64,000 nucleotides of DNA, taken from NCBI GenBank assembly GCA_016841605.1, contig JAENYV010000004.1:211789-275788 (forward strand), given 5' to 3'. The notes beneath the pieces are model-generated. The model was not told where the DNA came from and ran no database searches. It worked only from the letters and a program-made list of their open reading frames with translations. Shown here piece by piece: positions 17,441 to 26,814 of this stretch. The stretch comes from Dethiobacter alkaliphilus. GTDB taxonomy: Bacteria; Bacillota; Dethiobacteria; DTU022; UBA8154. Within the stretch, counting starts at the first letter, position 1; every line of letters starts with the position of its first letter. Both the position numbers and the translations under genes were made by a program.

Positions 17441-19543
17441 GTGAAAACTGGCATAGAAAGCCTTTTAAACCCGCATTCAGTGGTAGTGTTCGGTGTTTCC
17501 GAACTAGAGGGCAAGGCCGGCAACTCGGTCGTAAAACATCTTCTGGAAGGCAGCATTCGGGTTTACGGCATTAACCCCAAAGGAGGAACATTGTTCGGAT
17601 TGCCCATTTATCGCCGTATTGAGGAGTTGCCGGAGGTGCCGGATTTGGCCGTAATTGCCCTGCCCGCGGAGCTGGCGCCGGATACTGTCCGCGCTTGTGC
17701 CGGACGGGGAATAGGCGCAGTAATTGTCATTGCCGGCGGTTTCAGTGAAATCGGTGAAGCAGGGGAAAAATTGGAACTGGAACTAAAGGAGGCAATTACC
17801 GGGACACGAACTCGTATCCTTGGTCCTAATACATTAGGCTTACTTATCCCACGGCTTAAGCTGGACACTATTTTTCTTCCCTCCAGTCACCTCAGGCGGC
17901 CTTCTCCGGGAAATATTGCCATTATCTCTCAGAGCGGCTCGGGGGTAATGGGTGCACTGGATATTGGGGCTTTCTATGGAGTAGGACTTGGCGCTTTCGT
18001 CGGATTGGGTAACAGGATTGACATCGACGAAAACGAGCTAATAGAGTATTTCGGAGATGATCCCCACACCTCAGCCATCGGTATGTATCTGGAGAGCTTT
18101 GTCGATGCGCAAAGATTTGTCGATGCCTGTGGTAGGGTAAGTTCTCGCAAACCGCTGGTGCTTGTCAAGGCAGGACGCTCTTCAGCCGGTGCCCGAGCCG
18201 TAGCACTGCACACAGGGTCCCTCGCAGGATCGGATCGGGTTACCGGCGGTGTGCTCAGCCAGTTAGGCATTTTCAGGGCCTATGACGACGAGGAATTATT
18301 GGACGCGGTCCGTGTCCTCGCCCACGGAAAGCCGCTTGCCGGCCGACGGGCAGTAATTTTGACCGGGGGCGGCGGAATGGGAGTTATTACCGCGGACTAT
18401 GTGGAGGCACAGGAAAAGGGCATTGCCGCCTCCCTGGCCACACTGGATCCAAACACAGAGGCCAGGCTGGCCAGGATAGCCCTTCCTTACGCTTCGGTTC
18501 GCAATCCCATTGACCTGACCCCCGTTGCCGGCAATGATATGTATGAGGCAGCACTGGAGATTCTCCAGGACGATCCGGGGGTTGACGTTATTATCGTCTG
18601 CCTTATGTATCACAATGCGAAGAAAGGCGACAAGTTCACAGAGAGGCTTTGTCACTGGGGTAAACAAGGGAAAAAGCCGCTTATTGCTGCGGCCATCGGT
18701 TCCGAGACTACCATCCGGGCCATTCGGCAGATGGAAGCTGCCGGAGTGCTCGCCCTTCCGTCCTTCCGTCGAGCAGTAAAGGCCGTGGACCTCCTCGCCC
18801 AACGAGCTGAGTTTCTTCGTCGAGAAAATTCGCCCGGGCAGAGTGTTTCGATGGTTTCGGTACCGGGCAAAGTTGACACGGAGCAGGCGTTTGTGCCCAA
18901 GCCCGGTATACCACTGGCTGAAGACGAGGTTAAGGCTGTGCTCCGCAAGCGCGGCATATGTACCCCGGATTCAATCGTGTTGCCTGGGGGAGAATTGCCC
19001 GCGGAGATACCCTTTCCGTTTCCCCATGTGATAAAGATAAGATCGAGTGACGTTCTCCACAAAACAGAACTGAAGGGGGTGGTACTTAATATTAAGAATC
19101 CGGAGACTTTAGAGAAGACCGTCAAGGAGATGCGTTCACGTTTTCCCGGCCAGGACTTGCTCATGGAACGAATGGAGCCTTCGGGAGTGGAGATTATCGT
19201 GGGACTTATTGAGGACGCCACATTCGGGTTGTCAATTATGTGCGGAATAGGGGGTATCCTGGCCGAACTATACCGGGACGTAACCTTCCGACGGGTACCC
19301 ATCAATAGTCTTGATGCCGATAACATGCTGCGCGATTTAAAAGCACACGCTCTTTTTGAGGGATTCAGAGGGATAAGGGTGAGTCGCGAGGCAGTGATCG
19401 ATTTACTTCTCAAAGTTTCCAGCCTAGGCCTTGACCTCCGTGGAAATATAGACCAGATGGATCTCAATCCGGTTATTGTGCGCGAGGATAAGGCCATAGT
19501 TGTTGATGCGAAGTTGATCTGGAAGGCCGAAATAACGGCGTAA
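17441..19543 (+). CDS. ADP-forming acyl-CoA synthetase (fused acetate-CoA ligase type)
   Basis: This 700-residue protein combines a CoA-binding domain (about 1-130), succinyl-CoA-ligase-like domains (about 150-290 and 300-460) and a C-terminal ATP-grasp domain (about 480-690). ALHTGSLAGSD contains H257, the expected phosphohistidine. It interconverts acyl-CoA + ADP + Pi and acid + ATP + CoA. In fermenters it conserves energy by making ATP from a product thioester. Here it could recover ATP from a CoA ester released by the thiolase (inference). The start is GTG 17441 after AAAGGAGTG. It is probably the last gene of the core operon. Confidence 0.9.
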   Translation: MKTGIESLLNPHSVVVFGVSELEGKAGNSVVKHLLEGSIRVYGINPKGGTLFGLPIYRRIEELPEVPDLAVIALPAELAPDTVRACAGRGIGAVIVIAGGFSEIGEAGEKLELELKEAITGTRTRILGPNTLGLLIPRLKLDTIFLPSSHLRRPSPGNIAIISQSGSGVMGALDIGAFYGVGLGAFVGLGNRIDIDENELIEYFGDDPHTSAIGMYLESFVDAQRFVDACGRVSSRKPLVLVKAGRSSAGARAVALHTGSLAGSDRVTGGVLSQLGIFRAYDDEELLDAVRVLAHGKPLAGRRAVILTGGGGMGVITADYVEAQEKGIAASLATLDPNTEARLARIALPYASVRNPIDLTPVAGNDMYEAALEILQDDPGVDVIIVCLMYHNAKKGDKFTERLCHWGKQGKKPLIAAAIGSETTIRAIRQMEAAGVLALPSFRRAVKAVDLLAQRAEFLRRENSPGQSVSMVSVPGKVDTEQAFVPKPGIPLAEDEVKAVLRKRGICTPDSIVLPGGELPAEIPFPFPHVIKIRSSDVLHKTELKGVVLNIKNPETLEKTVKEMRSRFPGQDLLMERMEPSGVEIIVGLIEDATFGLSIMCGIGGILAELYRDVTFRRVPINSLDADNMLRDLKAHALFEGFRGIRVSREAVIDLLLKVSSLGLDLRGNIDQMDLNPVIVREDKAIVVDAKLIWKAEITA

Positions 19544-19608
19544 GCAGTAGCGCCCCGGACAAAAAGGCAAGCTTAACTAAAATTCCGCAGGATACTGGAG
19601 GAATTAAA

Positions 19609-20994
19609 TTGAGCGCTTATCTTGAAAAAATGTCGGAGAATATTTTAAGCACTGTTTTTGAAAACTTTGATCAAGAAAAACTGGAAAATGCAAAATATCG
19701 TCTTATCGATGTTTTAGGTTGTGTGATAAGTGGTGCAAACGCTGCCGGCAATTTAGCTCTAGTTGATCTGGTTAAGGCCTGGGGAGGCCGGGAAGAAGCA
19801 ACAATTTTCGTTCATGGCGGCAAAGTGCCGGCACATAATGCTGCGCTGGTAAACAGTGTTATGGCCAGATCTTACGATTTTGAAGCAACCCAGGCGCGTG
19901 TTGATGGTGTTAATATCGCCTCCCATATTAGCGGGACAACGGTAACGACAGCTTTAACCCTGGGGGAAACTGTAGAGACAAACGGAAAAGAATTAATTAC
20001 GGCTTTACTGGTCGGCGATGATATGGCCTGCAGAGTACTGGCTGCTTCCGGTTTTGGATTTACTTTGGGATGGGATAACGTGGGAACAGTAAATGCACTG
20101 GCCGCGACAGCAATCGCGGGACGGTTGTTGGGATTGACACAAAACCAACTGCAGAATGCTTTTGGCATTGTTTTAAATCAATTAGCCGGCAGTTTTTCGA
20201 CAATATGGGATGGAGCCGGCGCTTTTAAACTCGTGCAGGGTCTCTCAGCCAGAAACGGTATTTTTTCAGCGGAGTTGGCCAAAGTCGGTTGGACCGGCCC
20301 CAAAGATGCTCTGCTCGGTAAATTCGGCTATTTTAATCTTTATACTGAAGGATGCAGTAATCCTGATATTCTCATAAAGGATCTGGGTAAAAGTTATCAT
20401 ACGGAAGTTACTTATAAACCATATCCCGGCTGTCGTGCCAATCATACTGCTGTGGATTGTGCCCTTAATTTCGTGGCAAAATACGATTTACAAATTGATG
20501 AAATAGAGCAGATAACACTTCAAGTCCCTGCCGCGGTCCGCGAAATGTTTGTGGGGCAACCTTTTATCATTCGTGATGTTCCCCAAATAGATGCAGGTTT
20601 TAGCCTTCGCTATTGTGTGGCAAATATCTTATTAAGAAAAAAAATAACTTTGGAACACTTCCAAGATGCTTTAATCAGAGATCCTCACATTAAAATTATT
20701 ACTGATAAAATCGCCATTGAAGAATTAGATAATTTGGAAATTCAAACAAGGAAAGCCCTTTTAAAAGTAAAGATGAAGGATGGAAAAGAGTACTATGCGG
20801 ATGCAGCCTTTCCTAAAGGCGATCCGGTGTTAAATCCTCTTTCCAAAGAGGAAGTAAAAGAAAAGTTTATGAACAATATAGCTTTTTCCCGAACAATAAA
20901 TAAAGGGAATGCGGAAAAGATCCTAAATATTATTGAGAACCTTGAAAAAGCTGTTAACCTGGGTGAGTTAATAGGGCTGATGAAAATATCATAA
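19609..20994 (+). CDS. MmgE/PrpD family protein
   Basis: This 461-residue protein spans the full family length. Signatures include the early DVLGCVISGANAAGN segment, ARSYDFEAT, and TYKPYPGCRANHTAVD near the middle, which fits the active-site region. Relatives include 2-methylcitrate dehydratase (PrpD), cis-aconitate decarboxylase and iminodisuccinate epimerase, so the reaction is probably a dehydration, decarboxylation or isomerisation of a polycarboxylate. It starts at TTG 19609 with TGGAGGA upstream. It lies 65 bp after the ADP-forming ligase and may be co-transcribed. The precise substrate cannot be read from the sequence. Confidence 0.9.
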   Translation: MSAYLEKMSENILSTVFENFDQEKLENAKYRLIDVLGCVISGANAAGNLALVDLVKAWGGREEATIFVHGGKVPAHNAALVNSVMARSYDFEATQARVDGVNIASHISGTTVTTALTLGETVETNGKELITALLVGDDMACRVLAASGFGFTLGWDNVGTVNALAATAIAGRLLGLTQNQLQNAFGIVLNQLAGSFSTIWDGAGAFKLVQGLSARNGIFSAELAKVGWTGPKDALLGKFGYFNLYTEGCSNPDILIKDLGKSYHTEVTYKPYPGCRANHTAVDCALNFVAKYDLQIDEIEQITLQVPAAVREMFVGQPFIIRDVPQIDAGFSLRYCVANILLRKKITLEHFQDALIRDPHIKIITDKIAIEELDNLEIQTRKALLKVKMKDGKEYYADAAFPKGDPVLNPLSKEEVKEKFMNNIAFSRTINKGNAEKILNIIENLEKAVNLGELIGLMKIS

Positions 20995-21162
20995 ACGACA
21001 TTGATACATTTATTCTTAGGGATTAATTATCCTTAAATGTCATAACCTTTAGAAAATAAATTCTAACAGGAAAAATTTCGTTAGTTGGTTGAGGAAATTT
21101 AGAAGATTCAAACAAAACAAATGTGGTGTATTTCCTTTAAAAGAATAAAGGAGGTTTGAAAA

Positions 21163-22515
21163 ATGAATATTAACACCGGTACCGCCATAAATCCAAGCAT
21201 ATCAAGCCGATTGGAGCGCCTGCCACATAAATCATACTTGATCAATATAAATATAGTATTGTTAACATCTGTCCTTGCTGCAACCTTTATCAATAATGGA
21301 TTCCAATACATTATGCCGGGTTTGCAGGCTTATTTGGATATTCCCCCTGAAGTTTTAGGAACCCTGGCGTCACTAGCCTTTCTTGGCATGTTCTTTGGTG
21401 CCATGATAGGCGGACAATTGGCAGATAGAATTGGCAGGAAGCCGGTTATCATAGGATCTATGATTATCTGGGGAATTGCCGGTCTCATACTGCCGTATTC
21501 CAGTTCTGTATTGCAGGTTCAAGTGTGTCGTTTTTGTATTGGGTTTGGGTTAGGGGCGCATCTTCCGACGGCTGCTGTTTTGCTGAGTGAAATGGTCCCT
21601 TCGCGTTTACGCGGCAAGTACCTTGTAGGCAATATAGCAACTATGGCATTTGGAATGTCTTTGGTGGGATTTGCGACTTATTTTTTATTGCCTAAGTGGG
21701 GCTGGCAGGGTGCTGCCACATTAGATGCACTTTGTGCATTATGGGTTATTATCATCTGGAAAATATTGCCTGAATCTGCTCTCTGGTTGAATGCTGTAGG
21801 CAGGCATGCAGAAGCTGAAAAGATAATGGGAAAAATTGAGAACACCATACAAGAACGCACCGGGCAACTGTTGCCACAACCTGTAGAGGTTAATCCCGTT
21901 GGCGTTTCTGCCGAAAAGAGCGAAGAGAGCAAATCACTTTGGACTAAAGCTTACATGGGACTTGTGCTTTTGATGACAGTATACATGCTTTGCCAAATGA
22001 TGGGTAATTATGGTATTAATATGTGGTTAAGTTCCATGCTAGTTGCGAAGGGCTTCGCTTTGAAAAAATCCGTACTCTATGTTGCCTTTCTTTCTCTTGG
22101 CGGTTTGCCGGCTTTATTCCTGGTGGGTTACCTGGTTGACAAGATTGGTAGGAGATTGGCTCTTGCAGTAATGGCTTTGTTGACTGCTATCTTTGCCTTT
22201 TTCTATGGCCAGGCAGCAACTTATGTCATGATTATTTTTACCGGTGCGCTTTATCAATTTATGCAGACCGGCTATAACATGTCCTCTATGGTGTTTACAA
22301 CAGAAGTGTGGCCGACGAGCGTGAGGGGCATGGGTAAAGGATACGCCCAGGCGTGTGGCCGAATAGGAGCCTTTTTAGGACCTTTGGTTGCAGGATTTAT
22401 CATGGCTTCCCAGTCCGGCCCTAATGGTGTAATACTCTTTGCTGTTATCGTTAATATTACTGCTGCAGTTATAGTCTATTTCTTTGCACCTGAGACAAAG
22501 GGTAAAGTATTCTAG
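21163..22515 (+). CDS. MFS transporter, probably organic/aromatic acid:H+ symporter
   Basis: This 450-residue protein has about 12 membrane helices in two halves separated by a cytoplasmic loop (residues about 225-270). The MFS loop signature GGQLADRIGRKPVI follows helix 2 and its repeat VDKIGRRLA lies in the second half. The ending PETKG is typical of the sugar-porter/AAHS-type subfamilies. It would import an acid across the cell membrane. It has its own GGAGGT ribosome-binding site and is 168 bp from the MmgE/PrpD gene. A strong terminator follows, closing this catabolic block. Confidence 0.9.
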   Translation: MNINTGTAINPSISSRLERLPHKSYLININIVLLTSVLAATFINNGFQYIMPGLQAYLDIPPEVLGTLASLAFLGMFFGAMIGGQLADRIGRKPVIIGSMIIWGIAGLILPYSSSVLQVQVCRFCIGFGLGAHLPTAAVLLSEMVPSRLRGKYLVGNIATMAFGMSLVGFATYFLLPKWGWQGAATLDALCALWVIIIWKILPESALWLNAVGRHAEAEKIMGKIENTIQERTGQLLPQPVEVNPVGVSAEKSEESKSLWTKAYMGLVLLMTVYMLCQMMGNYGINMWLSSMLVAKGFALKKSVLYVAFLSLGGLPALFLVGYLVDKIGRRLALAVMALLTAIFAFFYGQAATYVMIIFTGALYQFMQTGYNMSSMVFTTEVWPTSVRGMGKGYAQACGRIGAFLGPLVAGFIMASQSGPNGVILFAVIVNITAAVIVYFFAPETKGKVF

Positions 22516-22572
22516 ATAATGTAAACTTTGCAGGGTATTTACATCAATATTTGTTCTGCGCTTAAGCTTATG

Positions 22573-22617
22573 AAAAAAGAATCCTGATGGTCTTGTATGA
22601 CATCAGGATTCTTTTTT
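22573..22617 (+). terminator. Rho-independent terminator after the MFS gene
   Basis: The stem AAAAAAGAATCCTGATG / CATCAGGATTCTTTTTT (17 bp, 11-base loop) ends in a U-run. It lies 58 bp after the MFS stop and marks the end of the transcript. It also rules out any upstream start for the next gene. Confidence 0.9.
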
Positions 22618-22727
22618 CCGGATTGAAACTCTCGCTAAGAGGCCGAATAGTCTTTTTTAACCATGAAACTGATTCGACAAAACCTCGTCTTAGTATTGGA
22701 GGAAGAGAGTGGAGGGGGAGAGAGAAA

Positions 22728-23414
22728 ATGAATCAGAAGATTGCGGTATTTATTGTCGGTGCTATCGTTTTGTTGCTCGTCTTTACCGCTTTGGCGTTTC
22801 ATTGCCGACAGCCAGAGAAATTTACAGATATTTATAATGTAGAGTCTTCTAAGGTAAAAACCCTCCTTATTCGTGATGGCAACACAGGAGAAGCGGCTTC
22901 CACAAGTGAGAGTGAAAAAATAACCGCTTTTTTAAAACTGATGGATAAATCATCCTTTCGCAAACAAAAAAATCCGCAAACCATGGGGTGGAGTTATTAT
23001 GTGGATCTGTATGAAAACGAAGAAAAATATGTAAGGATAACATTTGGCGAAGGGGTAAGAGTTGAGGAGATTATTACCAGTGGGGGATATTACCGCGTTA
23101 ATACTACTTCTTACTACAGTATTAGTGAAGATCTTACCGGGATGATAGAAAATTTTTACGGCTTACTGGCTGAAGAAGTGACCCGCACGGATAGTGGGAA
23201 CTTCGCCGGTCAAATAGATGAGGATACAATACAGATTCGTATTAGCGGCGTACCCGATGGATACCCTCCGAGACTTTTTCAACTGTCGGAAAACTTACTG
23301 AAGAATTTTAACGAATTTAACCTGGAACAGGAAGATGAGATACTGTTCCAATATAGAGATAATCCCGGCGAAAAACCGGTTATTATTCATATAGAAAAAT
23401 TAATCAATAATTAG
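22728..23414 (+). CDS. Hypothetical membrane-anchored protein
   Basis: 228 residues from ATG 22728, chosen because GGAGGGGGA lies just upstream. A longer in-frame extension would run back through the terminator at 22573-22617. The N-terminus is a signal anchor (IAVFIVGAIVLLLVFTALAF). The remainder is a soluble extracytoplasmic domain with ESEKITAFLKLMD, GWSYYVDLYENEEKYVRITF and SYYSISEDL segments, of the kind seen in Firmicute proteins annotated as DUF5301-like. Family assignment is uncertain and the function unknown. Confidence 0.72.
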   Translation: MNQKIAVFIVGAIVLLLVFTALAFHCRQPEKFTDIYNVESSKVKTLLIRDGNTGEAASTSESEKITAFLKLMDKSSFRKQKNPQTMGWSYYVDLYENEEKYVRITFGEGVRVEEIITSGGYYRVNTTSYYSISEDLTGMIENFYGLLAEEVTRTDSGNFAGQIDEDTIQIRISGVPDGYPPRLFQLSENLLKNFNEFNLEQEDEILFQYRDNPGEKPVIIHIEKLINN

Positions 23415-23466
23415 GTGTTCAACCCAGGATCGTACTGGAAATGGAAAAACTGTTATCTGGAGCGAT

Positions 23467-23488
23467 CTGCAAAAAGTGCAGTTTTGTT
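23467..23488 (+). terminator. Short terminator after the membrane-anchored protein
   Basis: CTGCA (23467-23471) / TGCAG (23477-23481), with a 5-base A-rich loop, is followed by TTTTGTT. The stem is short, but position and U-run fit. It abuts the stop of the convergent TRAP gene. Confidence 0.45.
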
Positions 23489-24797
23489 AATACGATAATA
23501 AGCCGGGTAAAAAAGTGGCGAGGGGTGCAAAGACGATTAATAGGGCTATGCAGAGCACCAATGCTCCCAGAAAAGGCCAGATACCCTTAAATATTGTCTC
23601 AAGAGGTACATCCGGGACTATTCCTTTAATAATATAAACATTCATCCCCACAGGTGGTGTTATAACGCCCATGGCTACCACCATGACAATAATTACCCCG
23701 AACCAGATAGGATCATAACCGAGGACATTTACAGCGACAGGGTAAAAAATAGGTATGGTTAAGAGGACGAGTGCCAAAGCATCGATAAAAAATCCCAGGA
23801 TAAGGTAGACGGCCAAAATGATGGTCATAACGGCATAAGGAGGCAACGGCAGGTTTCCGGCCCAACTGGCCAATTCAAAAGGAATGCGGCTTACAGCCAT
23901 TAATCTTCCGAATATGACAGCCCCTGCCACAAGCAGCATAATCATTGCTGTTGTTCTTGTTGATTCCGTTAATGCTTTCTTTAATCCTTCCAGAGTTAGT
24001 TTTTTTTCGATCAACGATAGAACTAGAATGCCAAAAGCACCAACCGCCCCTGCTTCTGTCGGTGTAAACCATCCTTTAAAAAGCCCGCCCAGCGATAAGG
24101 CAAATATTAATAATACTTCCCAGATTCCTCCATTCAGAGAACTGAACCTTTCTTGCCAGGAAAATTTCGGACCCGGGGGGGCAAGGGCGGGATTTTTCTT
24201 AGCCAGGATATATACTGTAGCCATATATAAAAACATCAGCAGCAGCCCTGGAATAATTCCGGCCAGGAACAGGCTGCCCACAGACTGCTCTGTTGCGATG
24301 CCGTAGACAATAAAAATAACGCTTGGCGGGATGAGGACACCTAGTGCCCCCCCCGCTGCAACACTTGCAGTGGATAAGCTGTCATCGTACTGATATTTTT
24401 TCATTTCAGGCATGGCAATAGCGCCGACAGTAGCAGCTGTTGCCGTATTGGAGCCGCATACGGCACCAAATATACCGCAAGTTACCTGAGTAGCGATGGA
24501 TAGTCCGCCGGGCAAATGGCCGATTAATTTATAAGCAAAGTTGAAAAGCCGCGAACCTATGCCTGAATAATAAGCAATAAAACCCATGAAAACAAACATG
24601 GGGATCACGCTTAAAGTATACGAGGAAAAAGTGGAGTATATATCTTTCGATACAACTCGAAAAGCTGCTTCAGGTGTAACAATATAACTAAATCCCAGAA
24701 ATCCCGCAACAGCCATCGCGAACGCTATCGGCATTTTAAGGCCCAGTAATATGAAAAAAAGTATAATTGCCAGTGAACCTGCAGTTATCTCATTCAT
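23487..24797 (-). CDS. TRAP transporter large permease (DctM family)
   Basis: This 436-residue protein has about 12 hydrophobic helices, as expected for DctM/SiaM. Signatures include PMFVFMGFIAYYSGIGSRLF, GIFGAVCGSNTATAATVGAI, GALGVLIPPSVIFIVYGI, GWFTPTEAGAVGAFG and GVITPPVGMNVYIIKGI. It carries the cation-coupled transport pathway. It overlaps the small subunit gene by 8 bp. The operon is read right to left: T-box leader, binding protein, repeat cluster, DctQ, DctM. Confidence 0.95.
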   Translation of the reverse strand: MNEITAGSLAIILFFILLGLKMPIAFAMAVAGFLGFSYIVTPEAAFRVVSKDIYSTFSSYTLSVIPMFVFMGFIAYYSGIGSRLFNFAYKLIGHLPGGLSIATQVTCGIFGAVCGSNTATAATVGAIAMPEMKKYQYDDSLSTASVAAGGALGVLIPPSVIFIVYGIATEQSVGSLFLAGIIPGLLLMFLYMATVYILAKKNPALAPPGPKFSWQERFSSLNGGIWEVLLIFALSLGGLFKGWFTPTEAGAVGAFGILVLSLIEKKLTLEGLKKALTESTRTTAMIMLLVAGAVIFGRLMAVSRIPFELASWAGNLPLPPYAVMTIILAVYLILGFFIDALALVLLTIPIFYPVAVNVLGYDPIWFGVIIVMVVAMGVITPPVGMNVYIIKGIVPDVPLETIFKGIWPFLGALVLCIALLIVFAPLATFLPGLLSY

Positions 24798-25281
24798 TTG
24801 TTTTCACCTTTAGAGTTAATTTAATCATTCTGACTAATATTACCGCGCATAAGACTGCCAAACCCAAAGCTGCCACATAGATAAACGGATAAAAAGGAGT
24901 TTTGGTAGTGGGGGATACGATACCCGTCGATATCATACTCCTTGCGTAATTAGTAACGTGGAGCGAAGAAAGTGCTAAGAAAATTGCGGATAACAGATGT
25001 ATAAAAAGATCTACCGGTATTTTTACTTTTTCGGGAAATTTGTCCATAATAAAGCCTACAGCGATATGACTATTTTGGAAGGCGCAATGGGCTATGGCCA
25101 GGCCGATAATTATTACTGTTATAAAACCCACATATTCATAGGTGCCGAGGATGGGGCTTCCCACGGTTACCCGTAGTATAATGTTAAATACGACCAAAAG
25201 CATGACAGCGATTATCGCCAGTCCGGCTATTTGATCCAGAAATTTTGTTGCTTGACCTAACAATTTTTCACATTTATCCAT
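24790..25281 (-). CDS. TRAP transporter small permease (DctQ family)
   Basis: 163 residues from ATG 25281, preceded on the minus strand by AAGGAGAG. A longer frame extends upstream into repeat DNA and is not preferred. Four helices are visible (IAGLAIIAVMLLVVFNIILR, YVGFITVIIIGLAIAHCAF, FIHLLSAIFLALSSL and PFIYVAALGLAVLCAVIL), with the typical QNSHIAVGFIMDKFP segment. It partners the overlapping DctM protein. Confidence 0.9.
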   Translation of the reverse strand: MDKCEKLLGQATKFLDQIAGLAIIAVMLLVVFNIILRVTVGSPILGTYEYVGFITVIIIGLAIAHCAFQNSHIAVGFIMDKFPEKVKIPVDLFIHLLSAIFLALSSLHVTNYARSMISTGIVSPTTKTPFYPFIYVAALGLAVLCAVILVRMIKLTLKVKTNE

Positions 25282-25317
25282 AACAGACTCTCCTTTCTTG
25301 CTTGAGTCGGAAAGATG

Positions 25318-25565
25318 GGGACGAAGCAGGGGGACGGTTCCATGCGTCTTCCCGAACGGTATTTTCAGGGTAGTTTTCCGGCCCGCCGGCCTTCCTGACT
25401 TCTGACCTCTGCATTTGAGGTAAGGGGACACACCTCATTTTCTTTGAGGTAAGGGGACACACCTCTTGCAGAGGAATGTCCCCAATGGAATGTCCACAAT
25501 GAAATGATCCCAATGGGAATGTCCTTAATATCCTTAATGGAATGTTTCCCAATGGAATTCCCCTT
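25318..25565. repeat. REP-like repeat cluster inside the TRAP operon
   Basis: The spacer between DctQ and the binding-protein gene contains: GGGGACGGTTC (25330-25340), the first 11 bases of the 19-bp arm that flanks the RAYT transposase at 34727; two identical 23-base repeats (25414-25436 and 25443-25465), each with a GAGGT/ACCTC inverted pair around AAGGGGACAC; and a run of degenerate AATGGAATGTCC-type repeats (about 25480-25565). No gene is seen in this 302-bp spacer. It looks like accumulated non-autonomous REP elements. Confidence 0.75.
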
Positions 25566-25583
25566 AAGTATTCATTAATTGCA

Positions 25584-26669
25584 CTATTCGTAAATCTCGT
25601 TATATTTATCTGAAAGTTCTTTTACAAGTTGCAGTGCTCCTGCACCATCAAGTCCTTTTGCTTCCATGTCTTTAATAAATTCGTCCTGGATAGGCTCGAC
25701 TAGCTCTATCCACTTTGTCTTTTCTTCGTCGGAGAGTTCAATTATTTCCTGGTTGGTTTCTGTAACGGCAAATTCAATAGCAGACTCATTTTGCATATCC
25801 CAAAGTCCGATAGCAACTTCATCAAAAAAGTTTTCAGTCGCCTCCGTAATAGCTTCTTGCAGGTGCGGCGGTATGGAATTCCAGACATCCAGATTAACTG
25901 TTACAAAAAATAATGTGTTGTAAAGGAAAGGAGTCAGCGTGACATAATCTGTAACTTCTGCATGTCTCCAGCCCTCCAGAACTTCCAGAGGTGATAAATT
26001 CCCCTGAACTACTCCTTTGGATAATGCCTCATATGCTTCAGACTGAGGCATCGCGACAGGAGTAGCCCCGAGTGCTTCCAGAGTTTTTGCCGATAGTCCT
26101 GTTGCCCTGATTTCAAGATCTTGTATATCTTCCAGAGTCTTTACGGGAACTTTGGTAAAGAGATCCCCCGGGCCTGTGGTCAGAACCATCAATAGTTTAG
26201 TGTCTTGCACTTCAACAGGATCCAATGCTTTGATACCTTCCCAGGCCACTTTGCTTGCCGTTTTTGAATTGTTATAAACAACACCGGGAAGTTCAAAAAC
26301 TTCCAGCAACGGAAAGCGTCCTCTTGTATAAGAGAAACAGGATAAACCAATATCCGCTATTCCGGTTTGAACTCCATCATAAATTTCTGCCGCGGTTAAT
26401 AATGTTTCACCGGGGTAGCTAGTTATCTTAACCTGACCGTCCGTAACTTCGTCAATTAAAGCGGCCCAACCCTGAACGAGTGTTGTTTCGGCAGGATGTG
26501 TCGCCGGGAAAAAATGGGCCAGACGAAGATTTAGTGATATTCTTTCGACATTCTCCCCTGCAGGTTCTGTGTTGCCGGTAGCCTCCGGTTGAGAGCAACC
26601 TGCGAGGGTAGTGACAAGTAACATCAATAGTACAGATATAAAAACTAGAAAATTTAAATGCTTCCTCAT
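25584..26669 (-). CDS. TRAP transporter solute-binding lipoprotein (DctP family)
   Basis: 361 residues starting at ATG 26669, which has GAGGAGG about 9 bp upstream; an earlier in-frame ATG at 26702 lacks this. The signal peptide ends in the lipobox TTLAGCSQP. DctP features are LRLAHFFPATHPAETTLVQG, GRFPLLEVFELPGVVYN and, at the usual anion-binding region, LEIRATGLSAKTLEALGATP, whose Arg normally binds the substrate carboxylate. The ligand is thus probably a monocarboxylate or amino-acid-like compound. This gene is first after the T-box leader, so uptake may respond to charging of one tRNA. Confidence 0.93.
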   Translation of the reverse strand: MRKHLNFLVFISVLLMLLVTTLAGCSQPEATGNTEPAGENVERISLNLRLAHFFPATHPAETTLVQGWAALIDEVTDGQVKITSYPGETLLTAAEIYDGVQTGIADIGLSCFSYTRGRFPLLEVFELPGVVYNNSKTASKVAWEGIKALDPVEVQDTKLLMVLTTGPGDLFTKVPVKTLEDIQDLEIRATGLSAKTLEALGATPVAMPQSEAYEALSKGVVQGNLSPLEVLEGWRHAEVTDYVTLTPFLYNTLFFVTVNLDVWNSIPPHLQEAITEATENFFDEVAIGLWDMQNESAIEFAVTETNQEIIELSDEEKTKWIELVEPIQDEFIKDMEAKGLDGAGALQLVKELSDKYNEIYE

Positions 26670-26814
26670 TATTTCTCTTCCTCCTCTTACTAACTCTTTC
26701 ATTCCGTCCGAAAATTAAAATGCATCTTCTTTACCTGCCGGGTTGCTTTTCACCTCCCGAAGCAATTTTTCGTTTACCCCATTTTTGTTTTCGCTGAAAA
26801 CAGATTTATATATA

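Noticed and set aside
4187..22617. Similar AGGATTCT-type stems of the terminators at 4187 and 22573
   Set aside because: The shared part is short and the loops differ; not enough to claim a repeat family.
22587..22727. Longer N-terminus for the membrane-anchored protein
   Set aside because: The extension overlaps a strong rho-independent terminator, and a good ribosome-binding site precedes ATG 22728.
25414..25465. CRISPR-like pair of 23-base repeats
   Set aside because: There are only two copies with a 6-bp gap, no spacer diversity and no cas genes; they match REP-like hairpins better.
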